DNA of 64,000 nucleotides. Source: an uncultured Prevotella sp. (GTDB lineage Bacteria > Bacteroidota > Bacteroidia > Bacteroidales > Bacteroidaceae). A program made the position numbers and the translations under genes. Shown one piece after another: positions 18,651 to 27,444 of the stretch (position 1 is the first letter of the stretch; every line of letters begins with the position of its first letter). The DNA lies in the NCBI GenBank assembly GCA_900315765.1, contig ONAK01000001.1:57892-121891 (forward strand). The letters run 5' to 3'. A model generated the notes under the pieces. The model did not search any database. It was not told the origin of the DNA and saw nothing but the letters and a program-made list of their open reading frames with translations.

Positions 18651-18803
18651 ATGAAGAATAACATTGAATTGCTAAAAGCAGAAGAACTTGAAAACATTAA
18701 AGGCGCATTTGCCGTATCTGTTACGACCTACGGCTTAAATGTTCAAGGAGTGTCGAATTGCTGCAATACGACAACGCCGACGCAACCTACAAAAGAAGAA
18801 TAA
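18651..18803 (+). CDS. Double-glycine leader peptide precursor (RiPP/bacteriocin-like)
   Basis: A 50-codon gene too short for most gene callers. Residues 1-19 fit a double-glycine leader exactly: Leu8 (-12), Glu12 (-8), Leu13 (-7), Ile16 (-4), Gly18 (-2), Ala19 (-1). Cleavage after Ala19 would release a 31-residue core beginning FAVSVTTYG. The core has a Cys-Cys pair at residues 37-38, a Thr/Pro-rich stretch after it, and the end TKEE. Leaders of this type are cut by C39 peptidase exporters; Bacteroidota natural-product precursors beside radical SAM maturases look alike. The gene follows an operator-bearing promoter and precedes a radical SAM/SPASM gene, a barrel and a C39 transporter. Core identity and modification are unknown. 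Confidence 0.85.
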   Translation: MKNNIELLKAEELENIKGAFAVSVTTYGLNVQGVSNCCNTTTPTQPTKEE

Positions 18804-18814
18804 GAGCAGCAAAT

Positions 18815-18845
18815 GGTGCCTATTAGGAGAAATCCTATAGGCACC
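18815..18845 (+). terminator. Intra-operon hairpin with GAAA loop (attenuator-like)
   Basis: GGTGCCTATTAGGA pairs with TCCTATAGGCACC around a GAAA tetraloop, with one bulged base. Only a weak TTAATTAA follows, so it probably lets part of transcription through or stabilises the precursor message. Confidence 0.6.
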
Positions 18846-18897
18846 TTAATTAAGGTTAAGTAAAAAAGTGACGAAGCAATTTTAAAGAGCCATTTAT

Positions 18898-20253
18898 ATG
18901 CTAAAGAAAGATATAAAACAAACCATCTCATCCGATTGGATATTAAGGCATGATCCCTATTATAAGGATATGTATTCTATGTATAATATTTGTGACAGAA
19001 GTTTGCTGAATTTAACACCTGCGGCTTATTCTCTTCTAAAATTGTTCTACTATAATGCTATATCAATTAACGAAGCAGAGGAGTACCTTCATTCGCATAA
19101 TGTAGACATGGATTTATGCTCTGTCATAAATTTGTTTTCAAAGCCTAATATTCCTGAAATTTTAATTCCTTCATCAAAGCCCTTTCATATTGAATCACAA
19201 AGAGTCAAAACGTTTGAAGGATTTAAAGTCCCAATAGCATCGACTCCTATAGATGCAGAATTACTATTAACTCATAATTGCAACCTCAATTGTAAACATT
19301 GTTTTCAATCCTCGTCTTTGAATAGTGACACTCGTATTCAGCTTCCTGCCGAGACATGGTATAACATCTTTAAACAATTCGAAGAATGTAATCTTTATAG
19401 TGTTGTAATTAGTGGAGGCGAACCTATGATGTATAAAGACTTTGAGATATTGCTTCGAAAAGTAATTGAACTTCGCCTTAGTATCAACATTTTAACGAAT
19501 GGCATGCTTATTACCCCAAAGAATATTGACATTTTTTCCAGAAGAAATGTTTGTGTTACAGTCTCTGTTGATGGTCACAATTCACAAACTCATGATTACC
19601 TAAGAGGCAGAGGAGCATTTGAGAAAATAGAGACCATAATAAAACTTTTAGTAAAAAAGGGTGCTTCTGTTAATATTGCACATACACTTCATCGATATAA
19701 TTATGAATATATAGAAGATTTTATTAAATATGGAATAAACAACGATATTAAAAATATTTCTATTAATTTTATAGAACCAGAAGGACGCGCTTCGCATAAC
19801 AAAGCTATGATATTAAACCAAGAGCAAGAGCATCTCTTATATAAAAGAATTAAGGAGTTGTCAGAGAAGTATAATAAAGAAATCTCCCTTGATTTTCCAA
19901 ATATGTCATATAAGAGTAATATGAACGGGGTGGGGAATTCCAATCTTATATTTTGTTCTGCAGGAACAAAAAGGGTTGCAGTCAGTTCCGATGGTCGTTT
20001 ATACCCTTGCGTATATGCTATTGAACATCCAGAACTTGAAATTGGGGATTTAAAGGGACATCGTCTTATAGACTTATGGACCAATCACTCATGGGACATT
20101 TTTAGGGGAGGTATAGAACAAGAAAAGATAATTGGATGTTCCACATGTGACCTGAAAAGTGCATGCAGTATAAAAAACTGTAGAATCAAATTCTACTCAA
20201 AAGAGTCTGGGCTATATTCTAAGCCGCGTAATTGTTTCAAGGACAAATTGTAA
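18898..20253 (+). CDS. Radical SAM/SPASM peptide maturase
   Basis: A 451-residue enzyme. Residues 1-115 form an N-terminal domain of the kind that binds leader peptides in RiPP maturases (RRE/PqqD-like, not certain). The radical SAM core starts with ELLLTHNCNLNCKHC, giving the CxxxCxxC cluster at Cys128, 132 and 135; the GGEP motif is at 173-176. The C-terminal SPASM region holds seven cysteines (353, 371, 414, 417, 423, 428, 446) for auxiliary iron-sulfur clusters. The family installs thioether, C-C or epimer modifications on peptides. Directly behind the precursor gene, it most likely modifies the Cys-Cys or nearby residues of the core. Strongly AT-rich, unlike the next gene. Confidence 0.9.
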   Translation: MLKKDIKQTISSDWILRHDPYYKDMYSMYNICDRSLLNLTPAAYSLLKLFYYNAISINEAEEYLHSHNVDMDLCSVINLFSKPNIPEILIPSSKPFHIESQRVKTFEGFKVPIASTPIDAELLLTHNCNLNCKHCFQSSSLNSDTRIQLPAETWYNIFKQFEECNLYSVVISGGEPMMYKDFEILLRKVIELRLSINILTNGMLITPKNIDIFSRRNVCVTVSVDGHNSQTHDYLRGRGAFEKIETIIKLLVKKGASVNIAHTLHRYNYEYIEDFIKYGINNDIKNISINFIEPEGRASHNKAMILNQEQEHLLYKRIKELSEKYNKEISLDFPNMSYKSNMNGVGNSNLIFCSAGTKRVAVSSDGRLYPCVYAIEHPELEIGDLKGHRLIDLWTNHSWDIFRGGIEQEKIIGCSTCDLKSACSIKNCRIKFYSKESGLYSKPRNCFKDKL

Positions 20254-20263
20254 ATGTATCATA

Positions 20264-22570
20264 ATGAGAAATAATATATTGTTAATTGTCTGTTGTTTGA
20301 GAATAGGTATTGCTCAAGGGCAGAATATTATAGGCTGCATCATCGACGAGCAATCGAAGCCTATGCCATTTGCCAATGTTGTGTTAATCAACCGCGCGGA
20401 CTCTGCTTTCGTATCGGGTGCAGTAACAAAAGACGATGGAACTTTCATCATAAATACCGATAAACAAGACGGACTGCTGAAAGTGTCGAGCGTAGGATAT
20501 GTAATAAGGTATGTCGATGCGAAGCAGGGCAACGTCGGCGACATCGTAATGCAGCCCGACACGCAGATGTTGAGAGAGGTGACGGTGAAAGGAAGCATTC
20601 CAACTCATAAACTGACAGCCGAAGGCTTGCAGACCAACGTGGAAAACACCATTTTGAGCAAGCTAGGCACTGCTTACGATGTGCTTGCCCATATACCGGG
20701 CTTGCAGAAAAACGGCGATGATTATAGCGTGTTTGGCAAAGGCACTCCTATCTTCTACATCAACGGAAGGCTGGTGCGCAACCAGACAGAACTCGACCAA
20801 CTAAAATCGGAGAACATTAAGAGCATCGTACTCGTCACTTCTCCTGGTTCACGTTACGATGCGTCAGTCCGTGCCGTAGTAAAGATAAAGACCAAGTTGC
20901 CACAAGGAGAGGGTTTCAGTTTTGACAACCGCCTTGTATATGGTCAGTCTGAAAATGCTGATTTGATAGAACAACTTAACATAAACTATCGTCATCGCGG
21001 ACTTGATGCCTTTGGAATGTTGTACTTCTCCAGTAGCGAGGGGTTTAATCGGGCAGATATAGAGCAAGACATTCAAGCCGACACTATCTGGCATCAGTCA
21101 AACACAAATGATTACAACTACCGCCATAAGTGGCTCGGTGGGGAAGCGGGGCTAAACTACGTCATTAACGATGAGAATTCCATAGGTTTCCGATACAACA
21201 TTTATCAGCAATTGAATACCGATGAATATGATACGTTTACAAGTATATTGACAGCCAACGGAAAGCCCTACGACAAGTTAAACAATTCATCAACTTTCCA
21301 GAACAGGGCAACCCCCATGCACTCGGCAAACGTCTATTACAATGGAGTATTAGGGAAAACGACGATCGACTTCAATGCCGACTGGAAGCAGACAGACAAA
21401 ACCTACAATAGTGCCTATACAGAAACAAGCGAGGATTTCGGCAATCGTTTGCTCAACACTTCTAGCCATATCAAAAACCGTCTTTATGCCGCAAAACTTG
21501 TAGTCGGGCATCAGCTGCTCGGTGGAAACCTCGACATAGGAGGCGAATATACGAACACCCACCGCAACGATGATTACGTCAATCCCGAAGGTTATCTGTC
21601 TTCAAACTTTATAGAGCTGAAAGACCAAAACATGGCCATCTTTGCCGCCTACACCCACAAGATACCTATAGGCACGGTGATGGCGGGACTTCGCTATGAA
21701 CACGCCTCTTTTGACTACTATGCAAACGGCTGCTATATGAAAGAGCAAAGCCGTACGTTCGACAACATTTTCCCAAGTCTCTCAATGACTGCACAGATAG
21801 GCAAGGTGCAAGGTCTTGTCAGTTATACAGCCAAAATCCGCCGCCCAAATTACAGCGAACTCAATGGCAATATGTCCTATGCCAACCGCTTCACTCTGCA
21901 AGTCGGCAATCCATTCCTCAAACCATCCATCATTCACAACATATCACTACAGGCCATGTGGAAGATTTGGAGCCTCAGCGCTGACTACACCGATACGCGA
22001 AACGACATCATAGACTGGACTGAACAGCAAGAAGGAAATACGGCAGTCTCTATCCTGGGCAAAAAGAACATCAAGAGTCTGAAAAACGTTTCAGCTTATC
22101 TTGTTGCCGCTCCCAAGGCAGGATTCTGGCATCCGCAGTTCGTTGCAGGACTGAGCAAGCAATGGCTCACCCTACAGACAGCCAGCGGCAGCATACGGAT
22201 GAACGCTCCTATATTCCTCGGTCAGATGGCAAACACATTCCAGTTTACCAGCACCCTCATCGGCGACCTTACCATGAAGTTTACCAGCAAGGGGGATGAC
22301 AAGAACATCTCGCTGATGCGGAATATGTTTCAGACCAATATAAGTCTGACCAAAACATTCTTTGAACAGCGCCTCTCCATAAGACTTGCCGGCTACGACC
22401 TGTTCCATGCCAGACAGAAGATAAAGCTGTATAACCAGCAGATGCAATTAGTGCAAGACAACAGCCTTGACACTCGCTATGCAGAAATAACCATTCGCTA
22501 TAAGTTTAACGCCGCCCGCTCGAAATATAAGGGCACAGGGGCTGGAAATGATGAAAAAAGAAGATTGTGA
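20264..22570 (+). CDS. Outer-membrane beta-barrel protein with carboxypeptidase-like domain
   Basis: A 768-residue outer-membrane protein. A signal peptide (first about 20 residues) is followed by a carboxypeptidase-regulatory-like beta-sandwich (about 21-100: GCIIDEQSKPMPFANVVLIN). A TonB-plug-like domain follows (about 115-215), then a long barrel of the OMP_b-brl type. It lies 10 nt after the maturase and its TGA overlaps the ATG of the exporter, so it is translationally coupled with both sides. In this operon it could be the outer-membrane exit or uptake channel of the peptide. Its base composition is visibly richer in G+C than the maturase and exporter genes around it, which hints at a separate origin. 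Confidence 0.82.
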   Translation: MRNNILLIVCCLRIGIAQGQNIIGCIIDEQSKPMPFANVVLINRADSAFVSGAVTKDDGTFIINTDKQDGLLKVSSVGYVIRYVDAKQGNVGDIVMQPDTQMLREVTVKGSIPTHKLTAEGLQTNVENTILSKLGTAYDVLAHIPGLQKNGDDYSVFGKGTPIFYINGRLVRNQTELDQLKSENIKSIVLVTSPGSRYDASVRAVVKIKTKLPQGEGFSFDNRLVYGQSENADLIEQLNINYRHRGLDAFGMLYFSSSEGFNRADIEQDIQADTIWHQSNTNDYNYRHKWLGGEAGLNYVINDENSIGFRYNIYQQLNTDEYDTFTSILTANGKPYDKLNNSSTFQNRATPMHSANVYYNGVLGKTTIDFNADWKQTDKTYNSAYTETSEDFGNRLLNTSSHIKNRLYAAKLVVGHQLLGGNLDIGGEYTNTHRNDDYVNPEGYLSSNFIELKDQNMAIFAAYTHKIPIGTVMAGLRYEHASFDYYANGCYMKEQSRTFDNIFPSLSMTAQIGKVQGLVSYTAKIRRPNYSELNGNMSYANRFTLQVGNPFLKPSIIHNISLQAMWKIWSLSADYTDTRNDIIDWTEQQEGNTAVSILGKKNIKSLKNVSAYLVAAPKAGFWHPQFVAGLSKQWLTLQTASGSIRMNAPIFLGQMANTFQFTSTLIGDLTMKFTSKGDDKNISLMRNMFQTNISLTKTFFEQRLSIRLAGYDLFHARQKIKLYNQQMQLVQDNSLDTRYAEITIRYKFNAARSKYKGTGAGNDEKRRL

Positions 22571-24616
22571 TGAAAAAAATTCCCTTTTTTAAACAGTCAG
22601 ATTCCATGATGTGTGGTGTCGCATGTTTACAGATGATATGCAAATATTATGGCAAGAGTTATAGCCAAAGATATTTGAATGAAATATGTCATGCAACAGT
22701 AGAAGGGGTATCATTGCTTGCCATTAAAAAGGCAGCAAATAGACTTGGATTTGAAACAACTAATGGACGGCTTTCTACAGAGGAATTGCCTAATATGGCA
22801 TTACCTTGCATTTTGCACTGGAACCAGAACCACTTTGTTGTCCTATATAAAGTAAAGAAGGAACGCAAGTTTTACATAGCCGACCCTGGGAAAGGATTGA
22901 TAACTTACACAATAGATGAATTCAAACAGCATTGGATAGAAATGGGACAAGGGAAAGAAGGAAAAGGAATTGCCATGTTTCTTGAGCCAACACAGGCTTT
23001 TTATGAAAATTCTGGCGAATACGAGTCAAGAACAGACAAGCCTTTCAAATTCTTGTTCGGTTATATCAAGCAATACCGTAAGTATTTCTTCCAAATAATA
23101 CTTGGCTTGTTTGTTGGAAGCCTTCTACAACTCGCATTGCCATTCCTTACCCAGAATATCGTCGATATTGGCATCAAAAACAAAGATATAGGTTTCGTCT
23201 GGCTCATTTTGATAGGGCAACTTGTTATCACACTCAGCCGGACATCAGTTGACTTCATCCGTAGGTGGCTCTTGCTGCACATCTCAATGCGCATCAATAT
23301 ATCATTGGTAAGCGACTTCTTTATCAAGTTGCTACAACTTCCCATGTCGTTCTTCGATACGAAGTTGATGGGTGATTTGATGCAGCGTATCGGTGATCAT
23401 TCGCGAGTTAACTCATTCCTGACACAGCAGACGTTAAATGTGGCTTTTTCCTTAATTAGTTTTGCTGTGTTCAGTTGTGTGCTGTTGGTCTATAACAGGC
23501 TCATCTTCTTAATATTTCTTATTGGAAGTATTCTGTATGGCGGATGGATGGCACTGTTTTTGCGACGTCGTAAGGTTATTGACTATGAACTCTTTGAGCA
23601 ACAGGCAGCAAACAACAATAAAACCTATCAATTTCTAACCTCCATGCAGGAAATAAAACTTCAAGATTGTGAACAGCGCCGACGCTGGGAATGGGAGGAT
23701 GTGCAGGCAGACCTGTTCCATATTCAGATGAAGAGTCTGAAACTCCAGCAGACGCAGGAGGCTGGAAGTATTTTTATCAATGAATTGAAGAATATCATCA
23801 TTACCGTCGTCTCAGCTACTGCAGTCATTAATGGAAGCCTTACACTTGGTATGATGTTGGCCGTGCAGTATATCATTGGCCAGTTAAACAGTCCTATAGA
23901 GCAACTTATGCACTTCATATACTCTATACAGGACGTAAAAATAAGCCTTGAGCGTATCAATGAGATTCACAAAAAGGACAATGAAGAAGATTTCAATCGT
24001 TCAAGAACTGATTTTGACAATGAAAGTCATGATATAGAATTGAGTAATATTGACTTCAAGTATGACCCTCATGCCTTATCCAAGACCATTGAAGGCGTAA
24101 ACATACATATCCCAGAGGGGAAAATCACGGCTGTCGTGGGCGCATCAGGAAGTGGCAAGACCACACTGATAAAACTCATGCTGGGGTATTACCCGGTAAT
24201 GAATGGTGAAATAACAATTGCTGGCCACAACATATCCGAATACAACTTGAAATGGTGGCGACGGCAATGTGGTGTTGTCATGCAAGATGGTGTCATCTTC
24301 TCTGAGTCTATTGCAAGGAATATTGCGGTTGATGATGGCGAGATAGATGAGGAAAGACTTGAAATGGCTCCTTGATGAAGCGACAAATTCTTTGGATGCA
24401 AGCAATGAACGAGCCATTGTAGATAATTTGGATAAGTTCTATAAAGGTAAGACCGTTGTGGTAGTAGCACATCGTCTGAGTACAGTGAAGAATGCGGATC
24501 AGATAATCGTCTTGGATAAGGGCAAGGTGGTTGAGACAGGAAATCACAAGTCCCTGACAGCAAAGAGAGGAGCGTATTATAATCTTGTAAAGAATCAGTT
24601 AGAATTAGGAAATTAA
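22570..24616 (+). pseudogene. C39 peptidase ABC exporter, broken by a deletion/frameshift
   Basis: The first frame (22570-24375) gives a C39 peptidase domain with Cys15 (QSDSMMCGVACL), His in HWNQNHFVVLY and Asp in IADPGKG. A six-helix ABC membrane domain follows, then an ATPase start with Walker A GASGSGKTTL and a Q-loop (VVMQDG). After EERLEMA the frame stops. The rest of the ATPase (LLDEATNSLDASNERAI onward, to 24616) is in the +1 frame. The LSGGQ-type signature and the first half of Walker B, about 50 residues in normal homologues, are gone. As written the ATPase cannot be complete. The peptidase half is intact and may still be made. A sequencing or assembly error is the alternative. Confidence 0.8.
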
Positions 24617-24627
24617 ATAGTTGAGAT

Positions 24628-24804
24628 ATGGCTAAAGATTTGGAGAACATAGGAATCCGTAGCGATAAGGTGAGGAATATTATGGGAGAAGAACCGCCTA
24701 TAGTTATACGATATGGTACTACCATAATTGCAGCTTTGCTGTTATCTGTGGCTGTAGTTGCGTTCTACATAATTAAGAAAACAGCATTGACATGTATGAT
24801 ATAA
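24628..24804 (+). pseudogene. Truncated HlyD-family adaptor (58 codons)
   Basis: The frame begins MAKDLENIGIRSDKVRNIMG, which resembles the cytoplasmic start of HlyD-type adaptors beside Bacteroidota C39 exporters. One membrane segment follows (IIAALLLSVAVVAFYIIK), and then it stops at TALTCMI. The periplasmic part expected of an adaptor is missing. The sequence right after the stop runs into copy 2 of the leader element, as if a deletion had joined the two. It could instead be a small intact membrane protein, but truncation is more likely beside a broken exporter. Confidence 0.6.
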
Positions 24805-24827
24805 CAGATTCCGGAACTCTATAAAGC

Positions 24828-24866
24828 AGACCTAACTGGATAAAAGGAGCAATGCCAGAAGCTTAT
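24828..24866 (+). repeat. Conserved 5' leader element, copy 2
   Basis: CAGACC-TA-ACTGGATAAAAGGAGC followed by GAAGCTTA matches the leader of the precursor gene (18579-18620). It lies 45-80 nt before the toxin ATG. No TAnnTTTG box was found between the HlyD stump and this element. Confidence 0.7.
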
Positions 24867-24908
24867 AGAAGGCAAAAAATATAAAGTACAAATAAAAACA
24901 TTACAAAA

Positions 24909-25940
24909 ATGAGAAAAAAAATTTTAATGTCCTTTTGTGTTGGACTAGTATCCGTATTTATTATTTCGTCTTGTTCAAAAGACGAATTTGAAGTAGAAAC
25001 ACTGAAATCTATCAACGAACATACCATTAGCCAGGTTCAGAGCGAGTGGGAATGGGATGAGTCATACCATCCGAAAATGAGTACACGCTCGATTAATGAG
25101 AGTTATGAATTTGTGCCTATTGGCATTAAAAACGTGTATGCAGGTATGATACTAAAGGGCGATGAACTTAATAATGGCAAAATGATACCAATAACAGAGA
25201 AAGCCGATCCTTTAGGACTTGTGTTCACTGTTCCAAGTTTTTATATCGGATGGCTACAGCAGCCCAACTATATCAGTTATATGGGAGAGTTTAAGAAAGC
25301 GTTAAACAATGAAGACTTCTCTGGCCAGCAGATTGAGGAGTTTGAGTATGACTTAAAGCAGTTCTCGAAATATAGCGAGATGAAATTGGCATTTGGAGCT
25401 AATGTGGACATCTGCTCCATCCTGAAGATAGAGGGTAGCTACGAATCCAATAAGATTCAGCATAAGACAGGACTCTTTGCCAGGGTTTGCCAGAAAAACT
25501 TTGATGGCGTTATTGACTATCCTGATGATGGCAACATCTTCAACAACAATAGTAAGCTCTCAAAATATCCGAATGCTGTGTATGTCAACAGCATCACCTA
25601 TGGCAGAATGGCCATCATCTCTATTGAAAGCGACTCATCATATAACGCAGTTAAGTCTGCCTTCAAGATTGCCTTGAACATCAAGAAGGTGAACGGCGAG
25701 ATATCGATGGATGCACAAGCTAAGAAGTTACTCCAAGAGGCAGATATCCGTATCTGGATCAGAGGTGGCAATGGAGCAGATGTTGTTAAGACCATTGCAG
25801 GTTTCGACGAATTTGCTAATTTCATTGTCAATGGCGGAACGTTTACTAAAGACGTACCGGGTCAGCCCATCTTCTGCACAGCCAATAGAGCTGACGATAA
25901 TTCTGCATTTGCTCTACAATTTGATACAGATAACAAATAA
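24909..25940 (+). CDS. CDC-like pore-forming toxin, short component (CDCL-S)
   Basis: A 343-residue secreted lipoprotein: signal peptide with lipobox IISSC, and an acidic stretch (SKDEF) after the Cys that could serve as a surface-export signal. The body matches the MACPF/CDC core of thiol-activated cytolysins. It has the YVNSITYGRMAIISIES strand (like YVSSVAYGR of perfringolysin), then IWIRGGNGADVVKTIAGF and PGQPIFCTANRADDNSAFA (like the PISYTxxFLxDN strand). It ends right after this core, so the membrane-binding domain 4 is lacking, as in short components of two-component CDC-like toxins. Those from Bacteroides kill related bacteria. The next gene is the long partner. Sequence similarity to known CDCLs was judged by eye. 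Confidence 0.85.
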   Translation: MRKKILMSFCVGLVSVFIISSCSKDEFEVETLKSINEHTISQVQSEWEWDESYHPKMSTRSINESYEFVPIGIKNVYAGMILKGDELNNGKMIPITEKADPLGLVFTVPSFYIGWLQQPNYISYMGEFKKALNNEDFSGQQIEEFEYDLKQFSKYSEMKLAFGANVDICSILKIEGSYESNKIQHKTGLFARVCQKNFDGVIDYPDDGNIFNNNSKLSKYPNAVYVNSITYGRMAIISIESDSSYNAVKSAFKIALNIKKVNGEISMDAQAKKLLQEADIRIWIRGGNGADVVKTIAGFDEFANFIVNGGTFTKDVPGQPIFCTANRADDNSAFALQFDTDNK

Positions 25941-25942
25941 CC

Positions 25943-27421
25943 ATGCGTTTTCCTAATTATTTATTTTCTTTTCTGCTTTTAGTTCCCCTTATTAGTTGTA
26001 CTGACGAGACGGAGAACTATTTAGTAACAGCACCGATAAAATATCATCATCCTGATGATTATGTCGTTTCTATCAGTACAAGTCGAAATCCATTTAACCT
26101 GTTGGATGAAGACTCTACACTTTTCAATGGCAGCAATGGGTTAAGGGGAATCACCCGATCTATAGACGACTATTTTACAGTAGAGAAAGATGTCTCAACT
26201 AATGAAACAGTAGTATTGCCTGAGTACAGTCCTCATGTGTGGCTTGGGAATGTTTTGTATAGGAGTTCTGTTGCAGACTGTACATTCAAGCCCATACCTG
26301 GGTCAAAGAAGCCGGTGACAGCTTCTTTGACCCTGACGGGAACAGAGCCTGGCGTGATAAGTAATCCCTCTTATTCAATGTACACATCATACATCAAGCA
26401 ACAAATTCCGAAATCATCTTTCAAACAGAATGACGAGTTCCTTTTCTCGATTGAGCAATTTACATCGTATAATGAACTTAAGTCTGCTTTCGGAAGCAAT
26501 GTAAACACAAGTTTTTTGTTTTGGGGCTCATCCTCATCGAGCAGTGGCATGGAGCATCATATCAACAAGGCAACAGGTATCTATCTGAAGTTTTGGCAGA
26601 GCAGTTTCTCGGCTGTTATGGATACTCCCAGCATCCCATATTCTAATGTATTAACAGAACTTATGGATTCTGCAGTGTATATCAACTCTATCACCTATGG
26701 TCGCTTTGGTTTGTTAACACTGGAGACTAATGAGGAAGCTAATTATGCTAAAAGAATGATTCAAGAGTCTTTCCACACACTCTTTACCAAAGGCAGTTCC
26801 TATATTACCAGCGAGCAGCGAAGTTTCTTGAATGGGTGCGACTTCAAAGTCTATCTCATAGGTGGTAATGGAACTACGGCCGTACAGAGTTTTAATGGAT
26901 TCACAGGATTTGTCGATCATATAACCAAAGGACAGTTCTCGAAAGAGCAGCCTGGCGTGCCTATTTTCTGTTCATTTGCGAATGTGGCTGATAATTCTTT
27001 GGCAAAAATTAAGTTTAAGTACAATATACGTCGAGAACCATTATATGTGGATATTATAGATAATTGCACATATTCCGTATATAGACACTCACATGAATAC
27101 ACGATGAAGTTTTATGCCAATCAAGCTAAAGTGCCTACAATTGCGCACCCCAAAGTTAAGTTTAGATTTAAATTTGATGTCAAGTATGAGGATGCTCCCA
27201 AAAATTTCAGAGACACAACCTATGTTCGTGAGTATTCGAATGCTGGGTATGAAACTTCAATGCCACTGTTCTCGTACAACTCCTATCAGGCTGCTACCCG
27301 TACTCATCCTGCAGGAAGAGGTGAGAGAGAGACCGATATCATCTGGGAAAAATATACAGACGTGAAGTTGCTCGATAGCCCCAACTACAAATTGTTGAAT
27401 ATTACATCAATCCCCAAATAG
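25943..27421 (+). CDS. CDC-like pore-forming toxin, long component (CDCL-L)
   Basis: A 492-residue lipoprotein (lipobox PLISC, then TDETEN) that starts 2 nt after the short component. It carries the same MACPF/CDC core: AVYINSITYGRFGLLTLET, then VYLIGGNGTTAVQSFNGF and PGVPIFCSFANVADNSLA. About 140 further residues follow (from KFKYNIRREPLYVDI), which look all-beta and occupy the place of domain 4. The Trp-rich undecapeptide of cholesterol-binding cytolysins is absent, so a sterol target is unlikely. In characterised two-component CDCLs the long form binds the target cell and nucleates the pore, after proteolytic activation. Confidence 0.85.
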   Translation: MRFPNYLFSFLLLVPLISCTDETENYLVTAPIKYHHPDDYVVSISTSRNPFNLLDEDSTLFNGSNGLRGITRSIDDYFTVEKDVSTNETVVLPEYSPHVWLGNVLYRSSVADCTFKPIPGSKKPVTASLTLTGTEPGVISNPSYSMYTSYIKQQIPKSSFKQNDEFLFSIEQFTSYNELKSAFGSNVNTSFLFWGSSSSSSGMEHHINKATGIYLKFWQSSFSAVMDTPSIPYSNVLTELMDSAVYINSITYGRFGLLTLETNEEANYAKRMIQESFHTLFTKGSSYITSEQRSFLNGCDFKVYLIGGNGTTAVQSFNGFTGFVDHITKGQFSKEQPGVPIFCSFANVADNSLAKIKFKYNIRREPLYVDIIDNCTYSVYRHSHEYTMKFYANQAKVPTIAHPKVKFRFKFDVKYEDAPKNFRDTTYVREYSNAGYETSMPLFSYNSYQAATRTHPAGRGERETDIIWEKYTDVKLLDSPNYKLLNITSIPK

Positions 27422-27444
27422 ATAAAAATCAAACATACAGTATT

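Noticed and set aside
25477-25956. Overlapping plus-strand frames inside the short toxin gene
   Set aside because: They are out of frame with the clear CDC-like protein and show no domain.
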